Assembly: GCA_035604635.1 (NCBI GenBank)
Contig: DATNIC010000082.1
Location: 1 to 18,008 of the forward strand
Direction: 5' to 3'
Source: DATNIC01 sp035604635
GTDB lineage: Bacteria > Vulcanimicrobiota > Vulcanimicrobiia > Vulcanimicrobiales > Vulcanimicrobiaceae
Length of the DNA: 18,008 bases
Part shown: piece after piece, positions 1 to 7,859 of the stretch
Numbering within the stretch: position 1 is the first letter of the stretch
How the letters are laid out: every line of letters starts with the position of its first letter
Position numbers and translations under genes: made by a program
Notes under the pieces: model-generated
The model's input: only the letters and a program-made list of their open reading frames with translations
Told to the model about the DNA's origin: nothing
Databases searched by the model: none

Positions 1-387
1 CGGACCGCCGAAGAGCTGGTCTTCAACGAGCCGACGACGGGAGCCGAAAACGACCTCGTCCAGGCGACAAGCCTGGCGCGTCAGATGGTGACGACCTGGG
101 GCATGGGAAGCCTCGGGCTGATCGCATTCAAGTCGGATGAATCGCAGCCGTTCTTGGGATACGAGCTCTCACAAAATCGCGAGTACAGCGAAGCGACCGC
201 GGCGCGGATCGATCAGGACATGCAGCGTCTGCTCGATGAGGCCCACGAGTACGCACGGCAGTGCCTCAACAGTGCCCGCACGCAGCTCGACCAGGTCGTC
301 GAGCTGCTGTTAAAAGACGAAACGGTGAAAGCTCCCGAACTGACGCGGATCCTCGGACCGCAGCGCGGAGTAAGCGCGCCCGCCTAG
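1..387 (+). CDS. ftsH: ATP-dependent zinc metalloprotease FtsH, C-terminal fragment
   Basis: Frame 1 is open from the first base and encodes the last 128 residues of FtsH, the membrane-bound AAA+ zinc protease that degrades misfolded membrane proteins and short-lived regulators. The fragment begins inside the M41 peptidase domain with RTAEELVFNEPTTGAENDL; the Asp of the GAENDL segment (codon at 52-54) matches the third zinc ligand of the family, and LARQMVTTWGMG follows as expected. The remainder is the helical C-terminal tail. The transmembrane segments, AAA ATPase and HEXXH motif lie left of the window. The TAG stop (385-387) overlaps the TAG stop of the convergent Rieske gene through a shared CTAG. 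Identity is very secure; only the completeness of the gene is unknown. Confidence 0.95.
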   Translation, partial: RTAEELVFNEPTTGAENDLVQATSLARQMVTTWGMGSLGLIAFKSDESQPFLGYELSQNREYSEATAARIDQDMQRLLDEAHEYARQCLNSARTQLDQVVELLLKDETVKAPELTRILGPQRGVSAPA

Positions 388-1658
388 ACTCCGACGGTCT
401 CGCGCTGCTCTTTCGGTTTCTGTTTGAAGACGTTGATGATGTCTTCGGCGATCGGCGAGAAGCTCGCCATGTGACGGCGCAGCAAACTCTCGAAACCATC
501 CGCGAAGTGTGCCTTGAACTTCTCGAGCGGGAGCTCGATGACGCCGTTCTGCGCCGGATCGCGGATGATGTTCATCGGATCCTGCCCTTCGGCGACTTTC
601 TTCATCTCACGCCGGAGCATCTTGCGATACATCGTCACGCCGGAATCCGACCACGCGAGCGCCTCGCGCGAGCGGTCAGCGATCGGGCCCTGGGTCTCCC
701 ACGCCATTATGTCCTGAACGTGGATGAAGTTGAGCATGTACTCGCCGTTTTTGTCCTTGATCGGGACGTCGTAGTAGGCGACTTCGTCGAGCAAGCGCTG
801 CGGCACGACCGAGCCTTCCGGCGGGATGTAGGCGTGATACCACATGTGCATCGTGTGCGTGTCGTCCATCGGGACGCGCAGCTGGAAGACGTATTGCTTC
901 CAGAGGCCGCCGCCGCTGCCGACCGCGAGAGCCGTCGGGAAGACGACCGGATGGCCGTCCTTCCAGTCGGAGACGTCTTCGGTTTGCCCTTCGAGAAGAC
1001 GCCGCTTTACGATCCCGTGCTCGAACTCGTCGAAAGCGATCTTGACGTGATGTTTGGAGATCGCAACCTTGACGCCGTTCTTCTCCTCGATAAACTCGTA
1101 GAGTTTGCCGTGAAGCCACTCGGTATGGACCGGGTCGACCGAATTCTCCATGATCTGCAGCCAGTTACAGTTGATAACAGCCGAGCCGACCATGCGAATC
1201 GCACCCTCAGCGACGAAGCCGTCGTAGCGCGGAATCAACGGCGCGGGGAGCGGACCGAGATATGCCCACAACAACCCGCCGAGCTCTTCGACCGGATAGC
1301 CGGGCGTCTTGATCTTATCCTTGAAGTTGCTGCCTTCGGGCTCGTTCGGCTGCTCGGTGCACGCGCCGGTCGCGTCGAATTTCCAGCCGTGATAGGGACA
1401 CCGAATTCCGTCGTTTTGCGGTATGCCGTAGGCGAGCGAGGCGCGCCTATGAGGGCAGAACTCGCCGATCAAGCCGAAGCGCCCTTGGCGATCTTTGAAG
1501 AGGACGAGATCTTCTCCGAACAGCTTGACGCGCTTCGTCCAGCGCTCTTTCATCTCCGAGGCCGCAGCGATCGGCTGCCAATACCGGCGCAGCAAATTGC
1601 CCATCGGCGTCTCGGGACCAACGCGAGTGAGCTGTTCGTTCTCTTCGATGGTAAGCAT
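384..1658 (-). CDS. Rieske [2Fe-2S] aromatic ring-hydroxylating oxygenase, alpha subunit (phthalate dioxygenase-like), copy 1
   Basis: A 424-residue oxygenase component that would hydroxylate or O-demethylate an aromatic-type substrate in the cytoplasm using electrons from a separate reductase. The Rieske domain (about 27-135) carries Cys68-x-His70 and Cys87-x2-His90 in the classic CPHR...CPYHGW setting. The catalytic domain has ENSVDPVHTEWLH at 171-183, giving bridging Asp175 and iron ligands His178 and His183; Asp316, before the TQGPIADR segment, is the likely third ligand by analogy with dicamba monooxygenase-type enzymes. Length suits the single-subunit phthalate/vanillate oxygenase group. 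The start is supported by AGGA a few bases upstream of ATG. It lies 36 bp downstream of a substrate-binding protein gene, probably in one transcript. No ferredoxin or reductase gene is nearby, and the substrate is unknown. Confidence 0.93.
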   Translation of the reverse strand: MLTIEENEQLTRVGPETPMGNLLRRYWQPIAAASEMKERWTKRVKLFGEDLVLFKDRQGRFGLIGEFCPHRRASLAYGIPQNDGIRCPYHGWKFDATGACTEQPNEPEGSNFKDKIKTPGYPVEELGGLLWAYLGPLPAPLIPRYDGFVAEGAIRMVGSAVINCNWLQIMENSVDPVHTEWLHGKLYEFIEEKNGVKVAISKHHVKIAFDEFEHGIVKRRLLEGQTEDVSDWKDGHPVVFPTALAVGSGGGLWKQYVFQLRVPMDDTHTMHMWYHAYIPPEGSVVPQRLLDEVAYYDVPIKDKNGEYMLNFIHVQDIMAWETQGPIADRSREALAWSDSGVTMYRKMLRREMKKVAEGQDPMNIIRDPAQNGVIELPLEKFKAHFADGFESLLRRHMASFSPIAEDIINVFKQKPKEQRETVGV

Positions 1659-1694
1659 ACGTCCTATTCTGCGTTCGGACGCGGAATTTTCCTG

Positions 1695-2642
1695 CTAGCG
1701 GGGTGGTTTCAGCGCGTACTCGTTGATCAATTCCTGCGCCGGAAAGGGCTGCGCGATGAACTTGTATTTCACTGCCGCGTCGATGAGCGGCTGAATGTAG
1801 GCGGGGTTCAAGTACGTAGGACGCTCGACGTGATGCATGTTGGACAGCGTAGCGAGATCGATCCCCGCGTAGGCGGCGACGAGCGGATTGGTCTCCGTCT
1901 CGTGCGCGGCGACGTACACGTTCGCATCGTGCATGACTCGCGCGAACTTTGCGACTACGTCGCGATGCTTCCCGGCGAAGTCGGTCGTCGTGAACCAGTC
2001 GGCACCGTCGAAGCGCGGAGCGATCGCACTATAAGTGTACGCGAAGACGCGCACCCTGCCGGTCGAGAGCGCTTGTGAGAGCGCCGGCTCGAGGATCGAG
2101 GCGCCGTCGATCCGGCCCTGGTCCATCGCAGCAAGCGACGTCGACGGCGCGACCTCGACGAACTTGACCGTCGACGAGTCGCCGCCGTTCCGATCGATGA
2201 AGGTGCGCGTCGCGAGCAGCTCGATCGTGACGAGCGACGTCACGCCGACCGTTTTGCCGTTGAAGTCGCGGCCGGTCTTCAGGGGCGAGTTCGCGGGGAC
2301 GATCAGCGCGGCGGCGTGGTCGCTTGCGCCGGTGATGACGCCCGGGGCGATCGCGGTGAACGGGAGATTCCGCGAATGGGCCGTGATGAGCAGGAGCGTG
2401 TTGGCTTTGCCGATGTCGAGCGAGCCGCCCGACACGGCCGCCGCAATCGCCGCCCCGCCGCCGTTGAGGGGGACGACTTGGACGTTGAGCCCCGCCTTCG
2501 CAAAAAGCCCCGCCTGCTGCGCATAGAGGACCGGTTTGGACTGATCGTCCGTCGCGGCGCCGACGCGCACGAGCGTTAAATCCGGCGATGCCTGCGCTGT
2601 GAGCAGAAAAGCGAGTGCGCAGACGCGCGCGACTGCGATCAA
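1695..2642 (-). CDS. NMT1/SsuA-like ABC transporter periplasmic substrate-binding protein, copy 1
   Basis: A 315-residue secreted solute-binding protein of the NMT1/THI5-SsuA-TauA group, which captures small organic molecules (sulfonates, pyrimidines, aromatic acids) for ABC import. Residues 1-19 form a Sec signal peptide with a likely AQA-S cleavage site and no lipobox. The mature part shows the family pattern: a GLFAKAGLNVQVVPLNGGG segment, SGGSLDIG, a GKTVGVTSL segment opening the second lobe, and QGRIDGASILEPA. The start codon is TTG, 8 bp after the upstream stop, with only weak GAGA as ribosome site; this start gives a complete signal peptide. Its C-terminus (YIQPLIDAAVKYKFI) closely resembles that of the protein at 13670-14599, so the two are paralogues. 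No permease or ATPase gene is next to it; the Rieske gene follows 36 bp downstream. Confidence 0.88.
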   Translation of the reverse strand: MIAVARVCALAFLLTAQASPDLTLVRVGAATDDQSKPVLYAQQAGLFAKAGLNVQVVPLNGGGAAIAAAVSGGSLDIGKANTLLLITAHSRNLPFTAIAPGVITGASDHAAALIVPANSPLKTGRDFNGKTVGVTSLVTIELLATRTFIDRNGGDSSTVKFVEVAPSTSLAAMDQGRIDGASILEPALSQALSTGRVRVFAYTYSAIAPRFDGADWFTTTDFAGKHRDVVAKFARVMHDANVYVAAHETETNPLVAAYAGIDLATLSNMHHVERPTYLNPAYIQPLIDAAVKYKFIAQPFPAQELINEYALKPPR

Positions 2643-2650
2643 ATCTCGCG

Positions 2651-3301
2651 TCAGTGCTGCGGCTGGACCATCGGCATCGGCGGCTGGGCCGGTGTCACCA
2701 TCATGGGTGGAGCGAGCCCCGGCAGCGGAATGACGGTCATGTTCCCGGCGGGCGGCGGGTTGTCAGCGATATAGCGGTGCTCCGACGGTGACCACATGGC
2801 GTGGAAGCGGCGGTCCTCTTGCCCCTTCCGTATCTCCAAAGTCGTCAGCTCGCCGGACGTGGTGTTGCCGTGTACATCCTTCGTTTCCGTCGAGGAGCTC
2901 GTCGTGGAGTCCATCGTCTGGGTGTTCATGACGGTGCTCGTGCTGATCGTCGTGCTCGAGGAGAGCGTGAAGGTTTGCGTCGAGTCCTCGATCGTGACGA
3001 CGTTGCCTGCTTGGTGCCTGGTGTGCCGAACGATCTGCTGTGCCCGGTGCGTCGGGTCGCCCTTACGCACCCAAATTTGAACGTATCCCGTCTCGGACGA
3101 GCCTTGGCCCGGCCACGTCGTCTGCGTATCGGTGCGGACGATCTCCACATTCGGATCGTTGGGATCGGGGCTCGTCGTGGTCTGGCTCGTCGTCACGGGC
3201 GGCGCGTAAAAGGGAATCACCTGACCCGGCGCGCCGACCGGTCCGAAGGCGATCAGCACGACGGAGATCACAGCGGCCGCACGGACCTGCGCCTTTCGCA
3301 T
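2651..3301 (-). CDS. Secreted Ser/Thr-rich hypothetical protein
   Basis: A 216-residue protein I do not recognise. It starts with a positively charged n-region and a hydrophobic segment (about 8-25) typical of a Sec signal peptide. The mature protein has a low-complexity Ser/Thr-rich centre with many short T/S runs (roughly 110-150), then a short charged segment with EDRRFHAMWSPSEHRYI, and ends in a Pro/Met-rich tail. There are no cysteines or catalytic motifs I can name, so an extracytoplasmic structural or surface role is only a guess. The ATG has no strong Shine-Dalgarno. It sits 44 bp after trxB and 8 bp before the TTG-initiated binding-protein gene, so it is probably co-transcribed with both. 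Confidence 0.72.
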   Translation of the reverse strand: MRKAQVRAAAVISVVLIAFGPVGAPGQVIPFYAPPVTTSQTTTSPDPNDPNVEIVRTDTQTTWPGQGSSETGYVQIWVRKGDPTHRAQQIVRHTRHQAGNVVTIEDSTQTFTLSSSTTISTSTVMNTQTMDSTTSSSTETKDVHGNTTSGELTTLEIRKGQEDRRFHAMWSPSEHRYIADNPPPAGNMTVIPLPGLAPPMMVTPAQPPMPMVQPQH

Positions 3302-3345
3302 GTGCCGAGTCTACCAAAGAATCGTCTGCTAGGCGAGGACCGCGA

Positions 3346-4296
3346 TCACGCGGGGAGCATCTTCTCGCCTTCGCCGGCCGGCATCTCGATCGCCTCGAGA
3401 TAACGCTCCGCTTCCATCGCGGCTTTGCAGCCCATCCCCGCGGCGGTGACGGCCTGTTTGTAGTGGATGTCCCAGACGTCGCCGGCAACGAAGACACCGG
3501 TGACGTTCGTTAGGACGCCGTCGGGCGAGGCGATGTAGCCCTTGGCATCGAGCTCGAGCTGGCCTTTGAAGATCCCGGTGTTCGGATCGTGGCCGACCGC
3601 GATGAACATCGCGTCGGTCTCGAGCGTCGAGCGCGCGCCGGTCTTGAGATTCTTGAGCTCGAGGCCGGTGACTTTCTCGTCGCCAAGGACTTCCTCGACG
3701 GCCGTGTCCCACATGAAGCTGATCTTGGGATGATCGAGGGCGCGCGTCGCCATGATCTTGCTCGCGCGCAGCGCGTCGCGACGGTGGATCACGGTGATAT
3801 GCGTCCCGAAGCGCGTCAAGAAGAGGGCTTCTTCCATCGCCGAGTCGCCGCCGCCGACGACCGCGATCCGCCGTTCTTTGAAGAACGCGCCGTCGCACGT
3901 CGCGCACGTCGAAACGCCGCGGCTGCGCAGCCGCTCTTCGCCCGGGATGTTGAGCCAGCGCGCGCTTGCGCCGGTCGCGACGATCACGGTCTCGCCTTCG
4001 TAGATCTCATCGCCGGCCCACACCTTGAATGGGTGCATCTTGAAATCGACCTTGGTCGCGTCGACGAACTGGACGTTCGCGCCGAAGCGCTCGGCCTGCG
4101 CGCGGAACGCTTCCATCAATTCAGGGCCCGTGATCCCGTCGGGGAAGCCGGGATAGTTCTCGACATCGCTCGTCAGCATCAACTGGCCGCCGTATTGGTA
4201 GCCGGCGAGGACAAGCGGCGCAAGATTCGCGCGGGCGGCGTAGATCGCCGCCGTGAGCCCGGCCGGGCCTGAACCGATGATGATGACCTTTTCCAT
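3346..4296 (-). CDS. trxB: Thioredoxin reductase (NADPH)
   Basis: A 316-residue flavoprotein that uses NADPH to reduce thioredoxin in the cytoplasm. All family landmarks are present in order: FAD-binding GSGPAG (8-13), the GGQLMLTSDVENYPGFP segment after residue 35, ATGA (107-110), the redox-active CATC (Cys131 and Cys134), the NADPH-binding GGGDSA (148-153) with HRR (171-173) for the 2'-phosphate, and a C-terminal GDVWD FAD motif followed by YKQAVTAAGMGC. Length is normal for low-molecular-weight bacterial TrxB. AAAGGAAG stands about 5 bases before the ATG and fixes the start. It lies between the hydrolase-like gene upstream (45 bp gap) and the secreted hypothetical downstream (44 bp). No thioredoxin gene is in the window. 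Ferredoxin-NADP reductases share the fold but lack CATC. Confidence 0.96.
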   Translation of the reverse strand: MEKVIIIGSGPAGLTAAIYAARANLAPLVLAGYQYGGQLMLTSDVENYPGFPDGITGPELMEAFRAQAERFGANVQFVDATKVDFKMHPFKVWAGDEIYEGETVIVATGASARWLNIPGEERLRSRGVSTCATCDGAFFKERRIAVVGGGDSAMEEALFLTRFGTHITVIHRRDALRASKIMATRALDHPKISFMWDTAVEEVLGDEKVTGLELKNLKTGARSTLETDAMFIAVGHDPNTGIFKGQLELDAKGYIASPDGVLTNVTGVFVAGDVWDIHYKQAVTAAGMGCKAAMEAERYLEAIEMPAGEGEKMLPA

Positions 4297-4341
4297 TGCT
4301 TCCTTTAGACGGGGCGGATTGCGAAGAAGGTTGCTCGGCGC

Positions 4342-6300
4342 TTACGGGCCGCAACTGAGGTGCGTCGGGAACGCCGGTGGATCGACCGTCTCCTTCCCTG
4401 AGCGTGCGGCTATCCATCCGACGACGGTATCGGCGATCGGCTGCGCGCCGATGTCGCCGGGCGCGATCGCGCCGCGTAGTGCGAGCGCTCCGCGCGCGTT
4501 GCTCGCGGTGTGAACGTCGACGTTCTTGTACAGGCGTAGCGTCGTTCGCCGGTCGATCGGGCTGCGCTTGGCGGCCAGCGGCGTCTCGATGACCAGACCG
4601 TCGGGTTCGATCGCCGTAAAGTCCTTACCGTCGAACGGGTTCGTCGTTTTGAGATGGACCGTATACTCGATGACCGGTATGTCGACGGCCGTCTTGTCGA
4701 AATCGAGGTGGATGCCGAGGTCGGGCCGATCGATGTAGACCTTACGAAAACGGTTGAGGAACGGGATGTCGACGGAGTGGTAGCGATTGCTCGAATACCA
4801 ACCCCACCCGACGTTGAAGCTCGCATCGATCGTGCGCGGTCCCGTCGGGAAGTCGATCGTCAACGGCCTCGCATTCGTCCGCGTCGCCGGGCGCGCTAGC
4901 GCTTGGACGGCGGTCGTGAGGCTCGTCGGATGAGGACCGCTATTGACGTTTGATCCGTCAAATTGTCCCGCTGGCGTCTTCGTCCAACCTTCGAACGGAT
5001 GACCGGCGACGGCGGGACCACCGGGTCCGCCGTCGAGCCAATCGTAGACACGCGACGTGTCGATCCGCGCGACAGGCGGTACACATGGCGGCAGCGTCCC
5101 GAGCGGTCCGGGCTCCGCACAGGGCGGCGTACCGGGGATCGGTTCGAAATTCAAACGCCCCATCCGGCCGCCGAACGCGCTCAAAAAATATGAGCCGGTA
5201 AAAGAGCCGGGGATCGGATCGTCCGCAATCGCGTAGGCAATGCGCGCGCGATTCGTCACGCGCAGCTTTGCGTTGAACGCGTCGGCCGCCGGTCCACCGG
5301 CTGCGCCGGGACCGATCGCGAAGATCGACTCGCGCGTCGGCTGGAGGTCGGCCGACATCGCGACCATCTCTCCGGCAATCGCGCCGACCGGACCGGGCGA
5401 GAGGACGCGCAAGTCCCCGTTGAGGAAGCGCGGCGTCGTCCCGTTGCGGACCGCTTGGACGTCGGCGCTGTACTTGTCGACGTCGGCCGCGCTCGGCGAC
5501 CCCTCGCCGATCGATTGACGTGAGAGCTGCCCTTCGATCGCGATAAGACCTGCGAGCTCCTGATAGCCGCGGTTGCCGTCGTGCAGTTTGAAGCCCGCGA
5601 GTTGCGAGAGGAAGCCGCCGCCCGGCGATGCGCTATAAGCGAAGACGTGCGTACGGCGCAAACTCTTCGGAATGAGGTCGAGCATGCTCTCAATGTCGCT
5701 GAACATCACCGTCGCGTCCCAATTTGCGAGGAACGGCACATCGGTTTGCGCCAACGGGACGAATGTTGCACCCGGACCTCCGACTTTTCCGTTGAACTTC
5801 CCGTTTGCGTCGAGATAGTTGCTCCCGTAATAATAACGCAGCGCGACCGAAGGGTCGCCGGCGGCATAGGCGCGGCGCATGCCGACGAGATCTTCCATGT
5901 TCTTCTCGCGACGCTCGATGCCCCAGACCTCGAAGTTCTTGCCCTGCCGTTGCGCCATCTCGACGATTTGCGTCCCGAGCTCGGTGATCGACGATGCGCC
6001 GTTGGGGATCGCTTGGATGAGGATCGCGTCGACCCGATGCGGATCCGCGTCGCGGCGCCGGATGCGGATGAAGTTCGTTTGGTTGAGGACTTGCGGCGTT
6101 CCGTCAGGATGCGCGATCGAGGGGATGCGCAGGTATTCGGTGATGAGGTTGCGTCGCGCGAGCGGCTGACCGGCGAGGCCGGGACAGAGATCGATGTCAA
6201 GCTTCGCCGGGCGAGCCGGCTGCGCCGAACCAGGCGCGTTGCCGAGAAACATGCAGATCGAGAGTGCCGCCAAGAAACCGCACCGCACATACATGTGCAT
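4342..6300 (-). CDS. Large secreted protein, probable divergent alpha/beta-hydrolase fold
   Basis: A 652-residue protein. The chosen ATG at 6300 is preceded by GAGGGGGAG and begins with a good Sec signal peptide (about 1-27, ending GSAQ); a longer reading frame upstream would overlap the preceding gene and hide this signal. Several segments look like an alpha/beta hydrolase: a strand AILIQAIPNGASS (92-104) where an oxyanion loop is expected, a VWGIERR segment (125-131), and THVFAYSASPGGGFLSQLAG (217-236), which occupies the nucleophile-elbow position with Ser223 or Ser225 as candidates. The elbow is not the usual G-x-S-x-G, so catalysis is uncertain. The last 150 residues hold a conserved-looking GWGWYSSNRYHSVDIPF segment and an acidic HLDFDKTAVDIP segment. 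Its start lies 16 bp after the stop of the beta-propeller gene, so the two are likely co-transcribed. No named family can be assigned. Confidence 0.7.
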   Translation of the reverse strand: MHMYVRCGFLAALSICMFLGNAPGSAQPARPAKLDIDLCPGLAGQPLARRNLITEYLRIPSIAHPDGTPQVLNQTNFIRIRRRDADPHRVDAILIQAIPNGASSITELGTQIVEMAQRQGKNFEVWGIERREKNMEDLVGMRRAYAAGDPSVALRYYYGSNYLDANGKFNGKVGGPGATFVPLAQTDVPFLANWDATVMFSDIESMLDLIPKSLRRTHVFAYSASPGGGFLSQLAGFKLHDGNRGYQELAGLIAIEGQLSRQSIGEGSPSAADVDKYSADVQAVRNGTTPRFLNGDLRVLSPGPVGAIAGEMVAMSADLQPTRESIFAIGPGAAGGPAADAFNAKLRVTNRARIAYAIADDPIPGSFTGSYFLSAFGGRMGRLNFEPIPGTPPCAEPGPLGTLPPCVPPVARIDTSRVYDWLDGGPGGPAVAGHPFEGWTKTPAGQFDGSNVNSGPHPTSLTTAVQALARPATRTNARPLTIDFPTGPRTIDASFNVGWGWYSSNRYHSVDIPFLNRFRKVYIDRPDLGIHLDFDKTAVDIPVIEYTVHLKTTNPFDGKDFTAIEPDGLVIETPLAAKRSPIDRRTTLRLYKNVDVHTASNARGALALRGAIAPGDIGAQPIADTVVGWIAARSGKETVDPPAFPTHLSCGP

Positions 6301-6316
6301 CGTCTCCCCCTCTTTC

Positions 6317-6967
6317 TTATAGGGGAATCTTAAAGGCGACGACCTGATCGGCCTCGCGGTGACTGGTCCAGAAGCGCTCGCCGTCCCAGGCAAGCGAACG
6401 CGCGTGAAACGGGACGCGGGCCAGGTCTTCGAAGGTCGGCTCGCTCTTGCGCACGTCGACGCGCGTGATGAAGTAGTCGTTGCTCTCCTCGTCGTCGGTC
6501 GTCATCAGCAAGATGGCCGCGCCGACCGCGACGCAGCCGCAAATCTGATGCGGAACGTCGATCGCTTTGCTCACCCGAACGCGATCATCGATGAGGAGCA
6601 GCTTCTGGTTGTACCACTGCGTGAGATAGAGCTGCCCGCCGGCGAAACCGAGATACGAGCCGGTCAACTCGGGGAGCGGATGGCGTTCGGGCGCGAAGCC
6701 GGAGGCGGGAAGAAACCGCCGGAGATAGCGGTCGTCATCATCCTCGCTCACAACGGCGCGCAACTCGTCGCCGGCCACTGTCAAGCCGAAGGTTGGCCCC
6801 GGTCCGGTGTACTCGCGTTCAACCTTCCAGCTCTCGGCATCCAGGACGTTGATTGCCCCGCTGCCGCGCGAGCTCAGCCAGATCCGTCCGTTGTCGCAAA
6901 CCAAGGCCTGCGGCAGCGGTATGGGGGACGTGAGGCGGCGCAGCTCTTGAATATCGGTCAGCATCAT
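6317..6967 (-). CDS. Small beta-propeller-like (NHL/SMP-30/YVTN-type) hypothetical protein
   Basis: A 216-residue protein with no signal peptide. It shows repeated blade-like strands: GRIWLSSRGSGAINVLDAES, then FGLTVAGDELRAVVSEDDDD, LGFAGGQLYLTQWYNQKLLLID, VAVGAAILLMTTDDE and SLAWDGERFWTSHREADQVV, each of the kind found in NHL, SMP-30 or WD-type propellers. The pattern LYL/IWL-x(n)-LLLID or INVLDAE is typical of YVTN/NHL repeats. It is short for a full six- or seven-blade propeller, so it may form a small or partial one. The internal ATG pair at 6967/6964 was preferred because a longer form would run into the divergent HTH-MBL gene; the ribosome site is weak. The hydrolase-like gene follows 16 bp downstream. 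Function unknown; a ligand-sensing or lactonase-like role is conceivable. Confidence 0.66.
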   Translation of the reverse strand: MMLTDIQELRRLTSPIPLPQALVCDNGRIWLSSRGSGAINVLDAESWKVEREYTGPGPTFGLTVAGDELRAVVSEDDDDRYLRRFLPASGFAPERHPLPELTGSYLGFAGGQLYLTQWYNQKLLLIDDRVRVSKAIDVPHQICGCVAVGAAILLMTTDDEESNDYFITRVDVRKSEPTFEDLARVPFHARSLAWDGERFWTSHREADQVVAFKIPL

Positions 6968-6990
6968 TTCTAAAGATTCCCAAGGATGAG

Positions 6991-7005
6991 AACCCGGCTC
7001 GGGTT
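6991..7005. promoter_or_regulatory. Inverted repeat in divergent intergenic region, candidate operator
   Basis: AACCCG-GCT-CGGGTT is a perfect 6-bp inverted repeat with a 3-bp spacer. It lies in the 53-bp gap between the minus-strand beta-propeller gene and the plus-strand HTH-MBL gene. A dyad between divergent genes, one of which encodes a helix-turn-helix, suggests an operator for the HTH protein. It ends 15 bp before the HTH-MBL start codon, so binding there would block its transcription or initiation. The role is inference; GC-rich DNA gives such short palindromes by chance. Confidence 0.35.
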
Positions 7006-7020
7006 GCAAAGCGTGGCGGC

Positions 7021-7839
7021 ATGCTTGAAGACGAATTCGGCGACGTCCTTCGCAAGGCGTCACGCGGCCGTAAGCTCGACGCCGCGGCCCTCTCGCGCGC
7101 GACCGGGATCGGCGCGGACCACATCGCGGAATGGATGAGCGGCAAGGGCGCGGCGAGCGAAGATCAAGCCCGCGCGCTCGCCAAAGAGCTCAAGCTCGAT
7201 CCCGGTAAGTTCGCCGACGCGGCCGTAGCGCGCTGGCAGCCGCACGTCGCCCTGCCCCCGAACGTCCGGCATCATCCACAAGATCCACACCCTTCGAACG
7301 GTTACATCTTCTTCTTAGAGGATGGCAAAACGGCGGCGCTCGTCGACCCCGCCGGCATCCCGGCGAACTTGATGAAGTACATCAACGAGGGACCGTACGC
7401 GTTGCGCTATATCTTGATCACGCACAAGCACAGCGATCACTGCGACGCGACGGAGCCGATCTATAAGAATTTCCCGGAAGCGCAGATCGTGATGCACAAG
7501 GCGGATGTCGGTGCGATCGGATCGCTGGCCTCGAAGGCGCTGCCGGTCGTGGATGGGGATGAGTTGCCGTTCGGCGACGGGGCGAAGATTCGCATGCTGC
7601 ACACCCCGGGACATACGGACGGCTCGTCCTGCTACATGTTCAAGTCAACGGTGTTTACGGGCGATACGCTCTTTGCGGGCAGCGTCGGCGGCATCTTCGA
7701 CAAGAAATCGACGTATGAAGATCTGCTCGCGAGCGTTCAGGCGCGGCTTTTTACGCTACCGGATGATACCGTCGTGATGCCCGGCCATGGACCGCCGTCG
7801 ACGGTCGCCGAGGAGAAGCGGCACAACCCGTTTTTCTAA
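7021..7839 (+). CDS. XRE-type helix-turn-helix fused to MBL-fold (glyoxalase II-like) metallohydrolase
   Basis: A 272-residue two-domain protein. Residues about 5-70 form a Cro/XRE-like helix-turn-helix: LSRATGIGADHIAEWMSGKG supplies the turn and recognition helix, and a RALAKELKLDP segment closes it. Residues about 80-272 form a metallo-beta-lactamase fold with a complete metal set: THKHSDH (His135, His137, Asp139, His140), HTPGHTDGS (His198), FTGDTLF (Asp215) and MPGHGPPS (His256), ending in EEKRHNPFF as in YcbL/glyoxalase II-type thioester hydrolases. Stand-alone enzymes of this type begin where domain two begins here. The ATG has no strong Shine-Dalgarno. It is divergent from the block at 384-6967 and convergent with a VOC gene 20 bp away. 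Both domains are clear; whether it binds DNA, hydrolyses a thioester, or couples the two is unknown. Confidence 0.9.
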   Translation: MLEDEFGDVLRKASRGRKLDAAALSRATGIGADHIAEWMSGKGAASEDQARALAKELKLDPGKFADAAVARWQPHVALPPNVRHHPQDPHPSNGYIFFLEDGKTAALVDPAGIPANLMKYINEGPYALRYILITHKHSDHCDATEPIYKNFPEAQIVMHKADVGAIGSLASKALPVVDGDELPFGDGAKIRMLHTPGHTDGSSCYMFKSTVFTGDTLFAGSVGGIFDKKSTYEDLLASVQARLFTLPDDTVVMPGHGPPSTVAEEKRHNPFF

Positions 7840-7859
7840 GCTCCCATTGCTGCGCCGTC

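Noticed and set aside
261..2078. 605-codon plus-strand open frame antisense to the Rieske and binding-protein genes
   Set aside because: It spans two well-identified minus-strand genes and the end of ftsH, and its product is Arg/Asp/Val-rich without any motif. It is a mirror of high-GC codon use on the other strand.
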